39,239 nt of DNA, taken from positions 1-39,239 of the forward strand of contig JAJZMB010000137.1 in assembly GCA_021803205.1 (NCBI GenBank), in the 5' to 3' direction. Below, one piece after another: positions 26,164 through 35,685 of the stretch (the stretch's first letter is position 1; the number at the start of each line of letters is the position of its first letter). This DNA is from Bacillota bacterium (GTDB lineage: Bacteria > Bacillota > Sulfobacillia > RBS10-35 > JAJYVN01). The position numbers and the translations under genes were made by a program. The notes beneath the pieces are model-generated. The model made no database searches and was not told where the DNA came from. It worked only from the letters and a program-made list of their open reading frames with translations.

Positions 26164-29100
26164 TCAGATGTCCGTAACGGGTCCGGCGGGGCGGGCAAGG
26201 ACTCCGGTCGCCGGCTGCCGAGCCCGCTGCAGGAAAGCCGTGAGGTCATCCAACAGACTGTACATCACCGGAACAAAAATGAGGGTCAGGAGCGTCGAGG
26301 TCAGCATACCACCGATGATCACCACCGCCATGGGTGAACGGTCCTCAGACGCGGCGCCGATCTTGAGCGCGAGCGGCAGCATGGCGAAGATCATCACGGC
26401 GGTAGTCATGAGAATCGGCCGCAGCCGCGTCCGCCCTGACTCCACCACCGCCTCGTCGCGCTCAACCCCGCGTGCTCGCAGGGTCCTGGTGTAGTCAATG
26501 AGCAGGATGGAATTTTTCGCCACCAGGCCCGTGAGCATGATGAGCCCCATGAATGAGTATATATTCAAGGTATTGCCCGTGAGCGCCAAGGCCGCCATGG
26601 CCCCGACCGTGGCCAGCGGCAGGCTGAAGAGCACAGCAAGGGGGATCAGCAGGGATTCATACAGGGCTGCGGTGAGCATGTAGACCAGGATCGCCGACAA
26701 CGCGAAGGCCGCCTCCAATGGCGGAAATACCGTCTGCTGTTGGGCGATTTCCCCAGTGAAGCTGTAGGAATAACCGGGCGGCAGCGCAATCCCGGCCATC
26801 ACCTGGCGTATGCCGGCCGCGACCCTGCCGAGCGGGGCCCCGAATGTGGAGGCGTCCACCGTGACCTCCAGTTGGCGGTTCTGATCGGTGAGTTGCGCCG
26901 GACCCGTGGTGGACACCACCGTCGCCACCTGACCGAGACGGACCAGGGCCTGCCCTCCGGAGGTGCCGGCGGCAGCGAAAGCCGCCGACGCGTCCGCGCC
27001 AGAGCCCGCACTGCCGGTGGCCACCGCGATGGGTAGGTTCTCCAACTCCTGGGGGGTCAGGTGATCGCCACCGGAGACCGTCACCACGATTGGCGTCTCT
27101 GTGGTGCTCCCCTGGGGGCGCAGTTCGCTCACCGTGCTTCCGGCCACCGCCGTCTGCACGGCCTGGGCGACGGTTTGGGCGGTGATACCAAAGTAGGCCG
27201 CGCGGTTGCGCCGGATCCGCACCGCGAGTTCCGGGCTGGTCTGTGCCGCCTCGTTGCGCACCCCCACCAGTCCCGGGACGCGGTGCAGGGCCGCCGCCGC
27301 CTCCGCCGCCAGCTGGTTGAGCACCTGGATGTCGGGTCCCTGCAGGAGGATCCCCGCCGCCCGCTGCCCGCCGATCCGCAGGGGATTCTGCACTGACGTG
27401 ATGATCGAGGCTCCCGGGAAGTCACGGCCCAGGGTGCGCACCTTCGCCAGGTAGTCATTCAGCGGCGGCCGTTCCCCCACCGGCAGCAGGTCGACGGAGA
27501 GGCCACCGGTGTTCTCGCCCCCTCCACCGAAGCCACCGCCCGCCCCGCTGGTCGCATACACGGCCGCGACGCCGGGCATGGCCTGGACATCCCGGCTGAG
27601 GTGTTCAATCACCCCCGTGGTCGTGGAAAGCGGCGTGCCGACGGGCAACATGATGTTGACATTGAACTGGCTGTTGTCCACCTGGGGCACGAACTCGGTG
27701 CCCACCCACCCAAACAGGACGAACGCCGCACTCACGGCGAGGGCGGCCACACCCAGCAGCACCACAAGCAGCCGGTGACGCAGCGCACTCTCGATGAGCC
27801 GCCCGTAGAACTGCCGGATCCGATCGAATCCGTCCTCCCACCACTGCGAAAAGCGTCCCCAGACCCCAGGCCCGAATTGCTCGGCCGCGGCGCCAGATCC
27901 CTGCAACCAGTATGCGGCCAGCATCGGGGTCACAGTGAACGAAACAAAGAGGGAAAAGAGCGTCGCGGCAACGATGGTGAGACCGAACTCGAAGAAGACG
28001 TGGCCCACCACCCCGCTGCTGAAAGCCACCGGCCCATACACCACCACGTCGGTCAGCGTGAGGGTAAGCGCAGCGAGGCCAATCTCGGTCCGCCCGTCGA
28101 GGGCCGCCTGCCAGGGGTTTTTCCCCATTGCCAGATGCCGGTTGATGTTTTCCAGGACGACGATCGAGTCGTCGACCAGGATGGCGGTCGTCAGCGAGAG
28201 GGCCAGGAGCGAGATGAGATCCAGGCTGAATCCGAGGAAGTGCATCACTGTAAACGTCGAGACCATCGAGATCGGGATGGCCAGCATCACGATCAGGGTG
28301 TTGCGAGGGCGGTGCAGAAAGATGAGCAAGACCAGGCCAGCCAGCAGCACCGCAAGGAACAGGTCGTCTTCCACGGCGTTCAGCGCCGCGTGAATATACG
28401 TACTCTGGTCGTTCAGAATGGTCGCCTGAACACCCTGCGGCAGGGATGCGTCCAGTTGGGTCAGTTTTTGCCGAACCGCACGGGCGACGGCGACAACGTT
28501 CGCCCCGCTCTGCGCGGTGACCGACAGGCCGACGGACGTCTTGCCGTCCACGGTCGCGGCCTGCGTGGCCGGGGCGCTCCCCTGCTGCACATCCGCCACC
28601 TGGGCCAGGGTCACATCCCCCTGGGGTCTGCTGACCACGACCAACTGCTTGAGCTGGGCGGCGCTGCCAAAATACGCACTGGTCTTGACCGTCGTGGTCT
28701 GGCTCCCAAAGGTACTGCTGCCACCGGGCCCGGTCACATTCTGCGCCCCCACCGCCTGCGCAACCTGCTGCAGGGAGACGCCATAGGCTTCCAACCGCTG
28801 CGGGCTGACCGTCACGTTGACCTGCGGGATCAGGCCTCCCTGGACCTGGACCGCGGCCACACCTGGGACCTGTTGCAGGCCCGGTTGCAACACGTTGGTC
28901 GCCAGCGCGTACAGCTGGTCTTGGCGCAGCAACCCAGAGAGTGCGATGTTCATCACAGGAAAACTGTTGGGGTTGGCCTCGAAGATCGTCGGTGCACTGG
29001 CACCACTGGGCAGCTGGTGGATGGCGCGATTGACGGCCTCGCCCACCAGGTTGGCGTCCTCGTTGACATCGGTGCCAATGGCAAACTGCAGCGTGACGCG

Positions 29101-29367
29101 CGACTGCCCGCTCGAGGATAGGCCCGTCATGTTCTGGATGCCGCTGACACCCGAGATGGCATTCTCCAGCGGCAGGGTGACGTCTGTGAGCACATCTTCC
29201 GGTGTGGCGCCCGGATCCTGCACCGACACCGCGACGAACGCATTCGATGTATTCGGCATCTCCTGCACCGGCAGCAACCGGAACGAGATGACGCCGACCA
29301 GGAGCAGGGCCGCGATGATCATGATCATGGTCACGGGTCGGGTCAGAGCCAAACGCGTAACGCTCAC
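26164..29367 (-). CDS. RND efflux transporter, AcrB/HAE1-like (1067 aa)
   Basis: Full-length inner-membrane RND pump that exports drugs or other amphiphiles using the proton gradient. TM1 begins at about residue 8 (TRPVTMIMIIAALLLVG). Porter-domain motifs GATPEDV and VTLPLENAISGVSGI follow. TM4 holds the proton-relay pair in AILVDDSIVVLENI. The second half repeats the pattern, with LIMLTGLVAKNSILLIDY and ESGRTRLRPILMTTAVMI. A Gly-rich insert (GGGFGGGGEN) lies in the second periplasmic loop. The GTG at 29367 is chosen for AAAGGGG 9 bases upstream. It lies 85 bp behind the membrane fusion protein gene and is surely co-transcribed with it. No outer-membrane factor gene is in the window. Confidence 0.94.
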   Translation of the reverse strand: MSVTRLALTRPVTMIMIIAALLLVGVISFRLLPVQEMPNTSNAFVAVSVQDPGATPEDVLTDVTLPLENAISGVSGIQNMTGLSSSGQSRVTLQFAIGTDVNEDANLVGEAVNRAIHQLPSGASAPTIFEANPNSFPVMNIALSGLLRQDQLYALATNVLQPGLQQVPGVAAVQVQGGLIPQVNVTVSPQRLEAYGVSLQQVAQAVGAQNVTGPGGSSTFGSQTTTVKTSAYFGSAAQLKQLVVVSRPQGDVTLAQVADVQQGSAPATQAATVDGKTSVGLSVTAQSGANVVAVARAVRQKLTQLDASLPQGVQATILNDQSTYIHAALNAVEDDLFLAVLLAGLVLLIFLHRPRNTLIVMLAIPISMVSTFTVMHFLGFSLDLISLLALSLTTAILVDDSIVVLENINRHLAMGKNPWQAALDGRTEIGLAALTLTLTDVVVYGPVAFSSGVVGHVFFEFGLTIVAATLFSLFVSFTVTPMLAAYWLQGSGAAAEQFGPGVWGRFSQWWEDGFDRIRQFYGRLIESALRHRLLVVLLGVAALAVSAAFVLFGWVGTEFVPQVDNSQFNVNIMLPVGTPLSTTTGVIEHLSRDVQAMPGVAAVYATSGAGGGFGGGGENTGGLSVDLLPVGERPPLNDYLAKVRTLGRDFPGASIITSVQNPLRIGGQRAAGILLQGPDIQVLNQLAAEAAAALHRVPGLVGVRNEAAQTSPELAVRIRRNRAAYFGITAQTVAQAVQTAVAGSTVSELRPQGSTTETPIVVTVSGGDHLTPQELENLPIAVATGSAGSGADASAAFAAAGTSGGQALVRLGQVATVVSTTGPAQLTDQNRQLEVTVDASTFGAPLGRVAAGIRQVMAGIALPPGYSYSFTGEIAQQQTVFPPLEAAFALSAILVYMLTAALYESLLIPLAVLFSLPLATVGAMAALALTGNTLNIYSFMGLIMLTGLVAKNSILLIDYTRTLRARGVERDEAVVESGRTRLRPILMTTAVMIFAMLPLALKIGAASEDRSPMAVVIIGGMLTSTLLTLIFVPVMYSLLDDLTAFLQRARQPATGVLARPAGPVTDI

Positions 29368-29452
29368 CGCGTGCCGCCCCTTTGCTCGCCCAGGCATTCG
29401 CAAAGGCAACCGCGCGCCCCGGATCGGCGCCGACCGGCTCCCGCCCCGGAAA

Positions 29453-31489
29453 TCAGCCCTGCGCGCCCTGTTTGGACGCCGCACCGCTCCGGCGCCGCAC
29501 GCTGGCGGAGCTGCCGCCGGGGATGGGCGTGCGACCACGCTGCGCCTGGGCGCTGCCGCCGCCAAAGCGCTTGCCTGCAGTGGCCGAAGGACCCGGCCGC
29601 TGCACCCCTTTCAGGTTGGCTATCTGAACCCGGTCGCCCGCAGCGAGGTAGGTGGCGTCACTGATCACGACCTGGTCCCCTGCCTGGATGCCGGAGAGGA
29701 TCTCCTGCGCGGGCCCCTGAACGCCTGGCATCGTGCCGGCGGGCCCCAGAGTGACGGGAGCAAGGCTCAGCACCCCGCCCCGCACCACGAAGAGCTGCGG
29801 CTTCCCACCAATGGTCTGGACGGCGAGGGATGGGACGGCCAGTGCATCGGTCACCCGGACAGTGGTGATGGAGACCGAGACCGCTTCGCCCGGATGCAGC
29901 GGAGCCGACGGCGGATCCGGTGCCACATAGGCACTGAAGGTCAGGCTCTGCGGATTGGTGGCCGACACCACGCTGACGACGTGGGCGGCGAGCACGGCGG
30001 AGCCGACCCGGATACTTGCCGGCTGTCCGACATGCACAGTTGCCAGATCCTCCTGCGGAACCGGGACGACGACATCCACCCCGGTGCCCTGCAACGTAAA
30101 CAGCGGGGTGCCGACGGAAACGGTCGCTCCAACAGAAACATCGCGCGCCGTGATGATGCCGGCAAAGGGTGCCCGCACCACCAGGTCTGAGACCAGAGCC
30201 TTCTTTTCCATGACGAGGCGTTGGTCTGCCGCGATCAGGGACCGTTGCGCCGCTATGGCCGCGGGGAGCGCCGGCGCCGGATGGGCAGTCTCGGTCAGGG
30301 TTGCCTGGGCCAACTGCAGGGCAGCGCGGGCATTCTGCACCGACAGCGCATCCTGCGTCAGCGTGTTGGTCGTCAGGGCGTTGGTCACGGTCGCCAGCTT
30401 CTGGCCAGCTGCAAGCTGGGTACCCGCGGCGACAACGTCCCCAACGGTGCCACTCTGCTCGGCTGAAACAGTGAGCGGACTGGCGTAGGCGATGGTCCCA
30501 GCGTCGCTGAAATTCAGGCCCGCCGGAGGATCGTTCTGCGGCGTGAAGTCCACCGTGGCCGTTGCCCCGGACAGCAGGGTCTGGGGGGCCCCGGACAGGG
30601 CGACGCTCAGGGTAAAAAGGGCCTGGGCGCCCGATGCGGACGGACCGCCAAGGAGCGGATTGCCCTGGACGGCGGGCTGGGCGCTGGCCTGCGATAGGGA
30701 CGCCCGACCCTGCGCAACCTGACTGACCGAGCCCGCGGCTACCTGGGAAACGGCGGACACCTGCCCGTCATAAGTGGCACCGGCCGAGGGCACGGCCACA
30801 GTCGCCTCCGTACCCACAGGGAGATAAGGCAACTCCTGTTCTGGCACGGGGACATCGACCTGCGGAGCGGAGGCGGGAACCAAGACGGCGATGGGTGCGC
30901 CTGCCGTGACCTGCTGACCGTCGATGACATTCACCGCCTGCACTGTACCGGCGACGGGCGCGCTGGCGACCGAATCGGCGGCCACCGTCAGCTGATCGGC
31001 CTGCAGCTTCGCTTCAGCCTGTCCCAATGCCGCCTGAGCCTGTTCCACCCTGGCTTGGGCCTCCTGGACCACGGCTGGAGCAATGCCGGCCGACGGATCG
31101 AGCATGGTGCCCAGTTGACTCCCCGCCTGGGCGAGGCTGGCCTGTGCCGCGGCCAGTTGCTGTTCCAGGTCTCCCGAGTCGTCGACGCGCGCCAACATCT
31201 GCCCCGCCCGCACCTTTTGTCCGATGTCGGCCGACAGTACGCCGACTCCCCCTGCGGCCTGGGACACCACCTGCACCTGATCGAGTGCCGCCACCGTCCC
31301 GGTCAAGCTCAGCCGGGCCGTGAAGGTGCCACGCGTGGCCGCCGCCGTTGTGACCGTCGTCCCGGCGCGCGCGAATCCGCCGAGGCGGGGCCGGTGCGAT
31401 GCAACCGACCCTCGGGCATGAACCAGGGCAAGCGTCCCGAATCCCAAGACGACGGCCAGACCAACCGCCCAAGGCACCCAGCGCTTCAC
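29453..31489 (-). CDS. HlyD/AcrA-type membrane fusion protein, tandem-duplicated (678 aa)
   Basis: Periplasmic or extracytoplasmic adaptor for the RND pump encoded next. It is nearly twice the usual 350-400 residues because it carries two adaptor modules. After an N-terminal anchor (about 5-25), module 1 has lipoyl halves at about 72-104 and 174-205 around a coiled-coil hairpin (106-168), then a beta-barrel to about 318. Module 2 has lipoyl halves at about 333-370 and 435-468 around a hairpin (373-430), then a barrel (470-545) and a membrane-proximal domain (546-640). The C-terminal 40 residues are Gly/Ser/Arg-rich. GTG at 31489 follows GCGAGGT. It is the first gene of the efflux operon and diverges from the MarR gene. 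Confidence 0.9.
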   Translation of the reverse strand: MKRWVPWAVGLAVVLGFGTLALVHARGSVASHRPRLGGFARAGTTVTTAAATRGTFTARLSLTGTVAALDQVQVVSQAAGGVGVLSADIGQKVRAGQMLARVDDSGDLEQQLAAAQASLAQAGSQLGTMLDPSAGIAPAVVQEAQARVEQAQAALGQAEAKLQADQLTVAADSVASAPVAGTVQAVNVIDGQQVTAGAPIAVLVPASAPQVDVPVPEQELPYLPVGTEATVAVPSAGATYDGQVSAVSQVAAGSVSQVAQGRASLSQASAQPAVQGNPLLGGPSASGAQALFTLSVALSGAPQTLLSGATATVDFTPQNDPPAGLNFSDAGTIAYASPLTVSAEQSGTVGDVVAAGTQLAAGQKLATVTNALTTNTLTQDALSVQNARAALQLAQATLTETAHPAPALPAAIAAQRSLIAADQRLVMEKKALVSDLVVRAPFAGIITARDVSVGATVSVGTPLFTLQGTGVDVVVPVPQEDLATVHVGQPASIRVGSAVLAAHVVSVVSATNPQSLTFSAYVAPDPPSAPLHPGEAVSVSITTVRVTDALAVPSLAVQTIGGKPQLFVVRGGVLSLAPVTLGPAGTMPGVQGPAQEILSGIQAGDQVVISDATYLAAGDRVQIANLKGVQRPGPSATAGKRFGGGSAQAQRGRTPIPGGSSASVRRRSGAASKQGAQG

Positions 31490-31862
31490 CTGCTACCTCG
31501 CCGCCCTTCCCACCTGACCCTGGGGATCGGCATACGCCGATCGCGGCCACCTTTACGGTGACGGTCCCCGCTGCTCGGCTCTCGTAGTGCCGCCCCCACG
31601 CAGCCAGCGGGTACGCAGCGGTTTCCTGCCGGAATGTTTCGCGCCCGCCGAACCGTCCCGTCCCGCCGGCCACTGCGCCGTCCGATCGCCCAGTCGGTGC
31701 CCGACTGCGGATCCAGATACTTCAATGGCATAACCCTTGGTCTAATAAACTATCTGGTGGTCATCAAGACATTGTGAATGTCTCAGGCCGGATCAGTCAT
31801 ATTCTCCAGAGCAGGGGCAACTGCGCCGCGTCCCGCCGCGACCGCCTTTGCCAGGGGAGCGC
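31490..31862. other. Divergent promoter region of the efflux operon and marR-like gene
   Basis: No gene is supported. Around 31720-31800 the sequence becomes AT-rich compared with everything near it, as expected for promoters, and includes the 17-bp palindrome at 31767-31783. I cannot place a confident -35/-10 pair for either direction. Confidence 0.6.
31767..31783. promoter_or_regulatory. Candidate MarR-family operator
   Basis: AGACATT and its exact reverse complement AATGTCT are separated by GTG, a 17-bp palindrome of the size MarR dimers bind. It lies in the AT-rich patch between the regulator and the efflux operon, so binding could repress both. Confidence 0.6.
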
Positions 31863-32360
31863 ATGAACGGTACACTTCAGTGCATGGAATACTCGGCACA
31901 AGGGGGTTGCCCGGACAGCGCAGCCCTGCTCACCGTGATGCGGTGCATGCCGTTGCTGTTCCGCTACCTGCGGCACCGTTCGCGCGCGGACGGGATTGGG
32001 CGGCTCGAGCTGGACGGCCCCGCGGCGCTGGCCCTGCGCACGCTCCATCGGGCGGGGCCGCTGCCTGCCGGAGACCTGGCGCGGCGCCTGGCGGTCACGG
32101 CGGGTAATGTCACCGCCATGGTCGACCGGCTCGCACGGGACGGATATCTCCGCCGTACGGGCGATCCCGCCGACAGGCGCAGATCCCTCATCGAATTGAC
32201 CCCGGCGGGCCAGGTGGCGGTCCAGGAGATGAGCGCCCGTTGGCGGGCGGCGATGCGGGATGCCTTCTCCGCCCTCTCTCCCGAGGACATGGAGAGCCTG
32301 GCCCGTATCCTTGAACAACTCACGCAACAACTCCCCGCACCGCAGGGACCGGTGTGGTGA
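31863..32360 (+). CDS. MarR-family transcriptional regulator (165 aa)
   Basis: Winged-helix regulator that most likely represses the divergent efflux operon and itself, released by ligand binding. The DNA-binding domain is at about 50-110: LALRTLHRAGPLPAGDLARRL, then recognition helix TAGNVTAMVDRL, and wing DGYLRRTGDPADRRRSLIELT, which carries the conserved DxRRRxxxLT pattern. Flanking helices form the dimer interface. ATG at 31863 is used; AGGGGAG is close (3 bases), so the ATG at 31884 is a possible alternative. The operator candidate lies about 80 bp upstream. Confidence 0.92.
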   Translation: MNGTLQCMEYSAQGGCPDSAALLTVMRCMPLLFRYLRHRSRADGIGRLELDGPAALALRTLHRAGPLPAGDLARRLAVTAGNVTAMVDRLARDGYLRRTGDPADRRRSLIELTPAGQVAVQEMSARWRAAMRDAFSALSPEDMESLARILEQLTQQLPAPQGPVW

Positions 32361-32898
32361 CACATCGTGGCGCACGGCCCGGGCGGGACTGATCCGCAGC
32401 TGGCAACCATGCGATGCGCACAGTGACGCAGGAACGCGTCGTTCCCAGGAAACGTCTTGGGCCGGAGGCAATGGCGGGTCCAGCCTGAAAGCGCGGCGTC
32501 CCGCCACCAGGAGCGCAGCTGATCGCGGGGAGGATCATGCGGGCCCAGCGCGGCGGAAGCCTGTGCCCCGGAAGCGATTGCGGCTTCCGCTGCCCACCGG
32601 GTATGGCGTCGGCCGTCATCCCGCCTGCTCGGCCCCGCCGGCGAAGGCTCCCCACCGCAGTGACTGCATCCCGCCCGGTGACGTCTTGCGGCAGGAGGAG
32701 TGCACCTTCTTCCGAAGACCAATCCGATATGGTTTGCGTGTCTCCCGGTGCTTGTGGCACCGGTATGCACCGCGGGGCGGAGAGGGTGCGGCCCGTGGCG
32801 GGCGGTGCGCTGTGGCGGTGTGCGCGGGGACCGCAAGCGCGGCATCGTCGGCGGCGTGACGTCCGGTTCTTCGCGGTATGTCCCGGGGAGGTGCGCGG
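32361..32898. other. Intergenic region, nothing recognised
   Basis: The 540 bp between the MarR stop and the enolase-superfamily gene hold no supported ORF. An ATG at 32537 follows GGGGAGG by only 3 bases, and the frame it opens has non-coding composition. No terminator with a T tract is seen after the MarR gene. Confidence 0.4.
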
Positions 32899-34107
32899 AT
32901 GAGCGCCGCCGGCCTGGGGCCCCTGACGATCCGCGCAGTGCGGGCCATTCCGCTGCGTTGTCCCCTGCCAAAGGACCGGTGCCACACCAGCGACTTCGGG
33001 CGTCAGGACCGCTTCGACCTTGTGCTGGTTGTTGTCGAAACGGACCAGGGGATCATCGGACACGGGGAGGCCAAGGCGGCCGTCGGATCGGCCGGCGAGA
33101 CGGCGGCGCTGGCGGCCGCCGTGGAGCGCGACTTGGGCCCGGCCCTGGTCGGCCGGGACGCCCGGGACGTGCTCGCCCTCTGGGAGGCGATGTACTCCGG
33201 CCCGCGGGCGGGACACGCCCTGCGCGCAGGCTGGCCAATGCCGGTGGTCGACCGGCGCGGAGCGCGCGTGGCGGCGCTCGGGGGCATCGACATCGCCCTC
33301 TGGGACGCCTGCGGCCAGTACCTGGGGCTTGCCGTGCACCGTCTGCTCGGCGGCCGCTGCCGCGCCCACATCCCGGTGTACGCGTCCGGCGGCTGGGCGG
33401 GACCGGAATCCATCGGCGAAGAGCTTGCGCGCTACGTCGACTCGGGCGGCTTCACCGCCTTCAAGATGCGCGTGGGCGTGATGGACGGCGACCTCGACCG
33501 GGCCCTGGGCCGCGTGGCGGCGGCGCGCCGCGCGCTGGGCGATGACGCGGACCTCTTCGCCGACGCCCACGGCACCATGACGGTGCCACAGGCCAAGGCC
33601 TTCTGCGCCCGCGCGGCCGAGTGGCATCTGGGCTGGCTCGAGGAGCCGACGGCGGTGGACGACCTGCGGGCGATGGCCGAGGTGCGGCAGGCCTGCGCCA
33701 TACCCATTGCCGCCGGAGAGAGCGAGGCCACGCGCTTTGCCTTCCGCGACCTGATCCTCATCGGCGGCGCCGACGTGCTGCAACCGGATCCGGCGATCTG
33801 CGGCGGCCTGACGGAGGCCGCGCGGATCGCCGTGCTGGGCGGCGCCCACCTGCGCACGCTGGCCCCCCACCTCTGGGGTTCTCCCGTGCTGTTCGCCGCC
33901 GGCCTGCAACTGGCGGCGGCCTGCCCGAACGTCACGATCCTGGAGTACTCGATGGGCGGCAACCCGGCCCTGCACGCACTGGTCGAGGAACCGGCGGTGC
34001 CCCGGGGGGGCCTGGTGGCCATCCCTGAACTCCCCGGTCTCGGCGTGCGCATCCAGTCGGACTTTGTGGAGCACCACCGGATAGACGGCCGCTCAGGCCG
34101 TGCCTGA
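32899..34107 (+). CDS. Enolase-superfamily enzyme, mandelate racemase/sugar-acid dehydratase type (402 aa)
   Basis: Mg-dependent enzyme that abstracts the alpha-proton of a carboxylate; relatives dehydrate aldonic and uronic acids or racemise mandelate. The capping domain spans about 10-130. In the barrel, the base is K189 of FKMRVG, metal ligands are D222 (FADAHG), E248 or E249 (WLEEP) and E274 (AAGES), and the Asp-His dyad is D297 (LQPDPAICGG) with H324 (APHLWG). This arrangement fits the mandelate racemase subgroup. ATG at 32899 has GGGGAGG at 7 bases. No signal peptide. It probably degrades a sugar acid released from the glycan; the exact substrate is open. A hairpin overlaps its stop codon. 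Confidence 0.92.
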   Translation: MSAAGLGPLTIRAVRAIPLRCPLPKDRCHTSDFGRQDRFDLVLVVVETDQGIIGHGEAKAAVGSAGETAALAAAVERDLGPALVGRDARDVLALWEAMYSGPRAGHALRAGWPMPVVDRRGARVAALGGIDIALWDACGQYLGLAVHRLLGGRCRAHIPVYASGGWAGPESIGEELARYVDSGGFTAFKMRVGVMDGDLDRALGRVAAARRALGDDADLFADAHGTMTVPQAKAFCARAAEWHLGWLEEPTAVDDLRAMAEVRQACAIPIAAGESEATRFAFRDLILIGGADVLQPDPAICGGLTEAARIAVLGGAHLRTLAPHLWGSPVLFAAGLQLAAACPNVTILEYSMGGNPALHALVEEPAVPRGGLVAIPELPGLGVRIQSDFVEHHRIDGRSGRA

Positions 34108-34113
34108 GCGGCC
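34087..34113. terminator. Hairpin across the enolase-superfamily stop codon
   Basis: GGCCGCTCAGGC and GCCTGAGCGGCC form a perfect 12-bp stem with loop CGT. The TGA stop lies in the 3' arm. No T tract follows. It separates convergent genes, the other ending at 34171. Its apex (GGC-CGT-GCC) is the same as in the terminator at 1668-1700. Confidence 0.45.
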
Positions 34114-34170
34114 ATAGCGCCAAAGCCCGGCGGGAGGGAAGCCTGCCCTGGTGTCGCCGGAGATGCCTGG

Positions 34171-35685
34171 TCAGGTGCCCGCGGCGAACATCCGCCCCAG
34201 CCGCCGCCGCGTCTTCTGCGCGGCCGCGACGATCTCCGCCCCGGTCGGGGCGACCGTGCTGGAACTCACGCTTTCGAGTTTGTCGATCTGTTGCGCGATC
34301 GTCCGGAAGCCAGAGGTGACATCCAGCTTCTGCGCCCAGATCTGCGACCATACCGAATCAAGGAGGCTGATCGCCTCCAGGGGTTGATACTTGAAAAATT
34401 GAACCCCGTAACCCTCCCCGCTAACCGCGGCCTCCCTCCAGTAGCGCAGCGCCTTCGTCTTCAAAACGGGCGCCGCGGCGCGCACCACCGCTTCCCACTC
34501 CTCCCACTGCGAGACCAGTGCCGGCTGCTGGAGGGTGATGCGCATCACGTACCGCGTCCAACCGGGGTCCAGCGTCGCGAAGCGGAAGAGCTCCCACGCC
34601 AGTTCCTGGTTCGGCGCCATGGCGTTCATCCCGTAAAAGTCCACGTTGACCCCGGCCGCCCGGCGGACGGGCCAGGCCGGAAACGGGAGGAAGTCCCACT
34701 TCGCCCCCTTGAGATTCTCGACAGCCCAGAGCACCGCGGCGCCGTTGCCCGTGCAGAACACCACCTCGCCCGTGGCGATGCCGGTGTTGAGCCCGGTGCC
34801 GTCCACGTTGCCGCTGGTGCACACCTTGTCCCAAACCTGGGAAAATGCCCATTCTCCGCCCCGGATACTGGCGGGTTGGTCGAGGAGGCAGCGCGTCCGT
34901 GAGGCATCCATGAACGCGCCGCCGAAACCGTACAGGTAGCAGTAGCCCTCGGCGATATCCCCCGGATTGATGGACAGGGTCGCACCGTAGCGATGCTGAC
35001 CGCCGCTGTCGGTGGTGCAGGCACTCCACAGCCTGGCTGCGTCGGTGTACGTCCAGTCGGGAGCCGGATAGGGTTGGCCGATGGCGTCCAGGATATCCTG
35101 GCGGTAGAAGTAGGCCTGGGCGGCGGTATACCCCGGCACCGCATACAGTCCGCTCTCCGTGCGGTAGGTTGCGATCTGTCCGGCGGACCACTGCGCGGGG
35201 TTGATGTTGTCTTTGGTGAAATACGGGCCGAGCGGCGCCAGAAAGGGCTGGACCGTCGCAAAATCGTAGCAACAGCCGGCGATCACCCAGGGCCCCTGTC
35301 CGGCCACGGTGGCCGCGAGCACCGCAGGCATGTTCCCCCACGGCTGGTAGACGGCGCGGATCCCCTTGTGCGTCGCATTGAAGTGCTCGTCCAGATAGCC
35401 CTGCACCAGGGCGGTCAGGGTGGAGCTCGCGGTCGCCTGCACGTGCAGCTGCACGGGGATCTGCTGCACCGCGCTCGCCGCCTGCGGGGAGGCGCGACCG
35501 GCGGGGCCGCAGCCGGCGAGATAGGTGGTGGAGATACAGGCGGCGGAGGCCAGCACGGCGCCGCGGATCAGTTGTCGACGAGACAGGGCCGGACCCGTTT
35601 GCGGCGGCCGGGCCACAGCACCACCACGGCCGCCGCCAGGTCCTCCGGCCGCCGGCCAACGCGCATCATCCGTCCGCCGCCCCAT
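34171..35685 (-). CDS. ABC transporter solute-binding lipoprotein, sugar type (504 aa)
   Basis: Second of three paralogous sugar-binding proteins. The N-region is unusually long before the Tat motif SRRQLIRG (35-42), followed by the hydrophobic core and lipobox LAGC59. Typical segments are KDNINPAQWSAGQIATYRTE, FYRQDILDAIGQPYPAPDWTY, the SINPGD binding loop, and LAWELFRFATLDPGWTRYVMR near the C-terminus. ATG at 35685 has AGGTGGAG at 7 bases. It is divergent from the Gfo/Idh gene and convergent with the enolase-superfamily gene, so it is probably monocistronic. No permease genes are adjacent. Confidence 0.9.
   Translation of the reverse strand: MGRRTDDARWPAAGGPGGGRGGAVARPPQTGPALSRRQLIRGAVLASAACISTTYLAGCGPAGRASPQAASAVQQIPVQLHVQATASSTLTALVQGYLDEHFNATHKGIRAVYQPWGNMPAVLAATVAGQGPWVIAGCCYDFATVQPFLAPLGPYFTKDNINPAQWSAGQIATYRTESGLYAVPGYTAAQAYFYRQDILDAIGQPYPAPDWTYTDAARLWSACTTDSGGQHRYGATLSINPGDIAEGYCYLYGFGGAFMDASRTRCLLDQPASIRGGEWAFSQVWDKVCTSGNVDGTGLNTGIATGEVVFCTGNGAAVLWAVENLKGAKWDFLPFPAWPVRRAAGVNVDFYGMNAMAPNQELAWELFRFATLDPGWTRYVMRITLQQPALVSQWEEWEAVVRAAAPVLKTKALRYWREAAVSGEGYGVQFFKYQPLEAISLLDSVWSQIWAQKLDVTSGFRTIAQQIDKLESVSSSTVAPTGAEIVAAAQKTRRRLGRMFAAGT

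Noticed and set aside
27601..29121. 506-codon plus-strand frame opposite the RND gene
   Set aside because: The RND reading has every family motif; the opposite frame is rich in His, Gln and Arg, as expected for an antisense shadow.
32537..32902. ATG following GGGGAGG with a 121-codon frame
   Set aside because: Spacing of 3 bases is too short, and the Arg/Pro/Cys-rich product looks non-coding.
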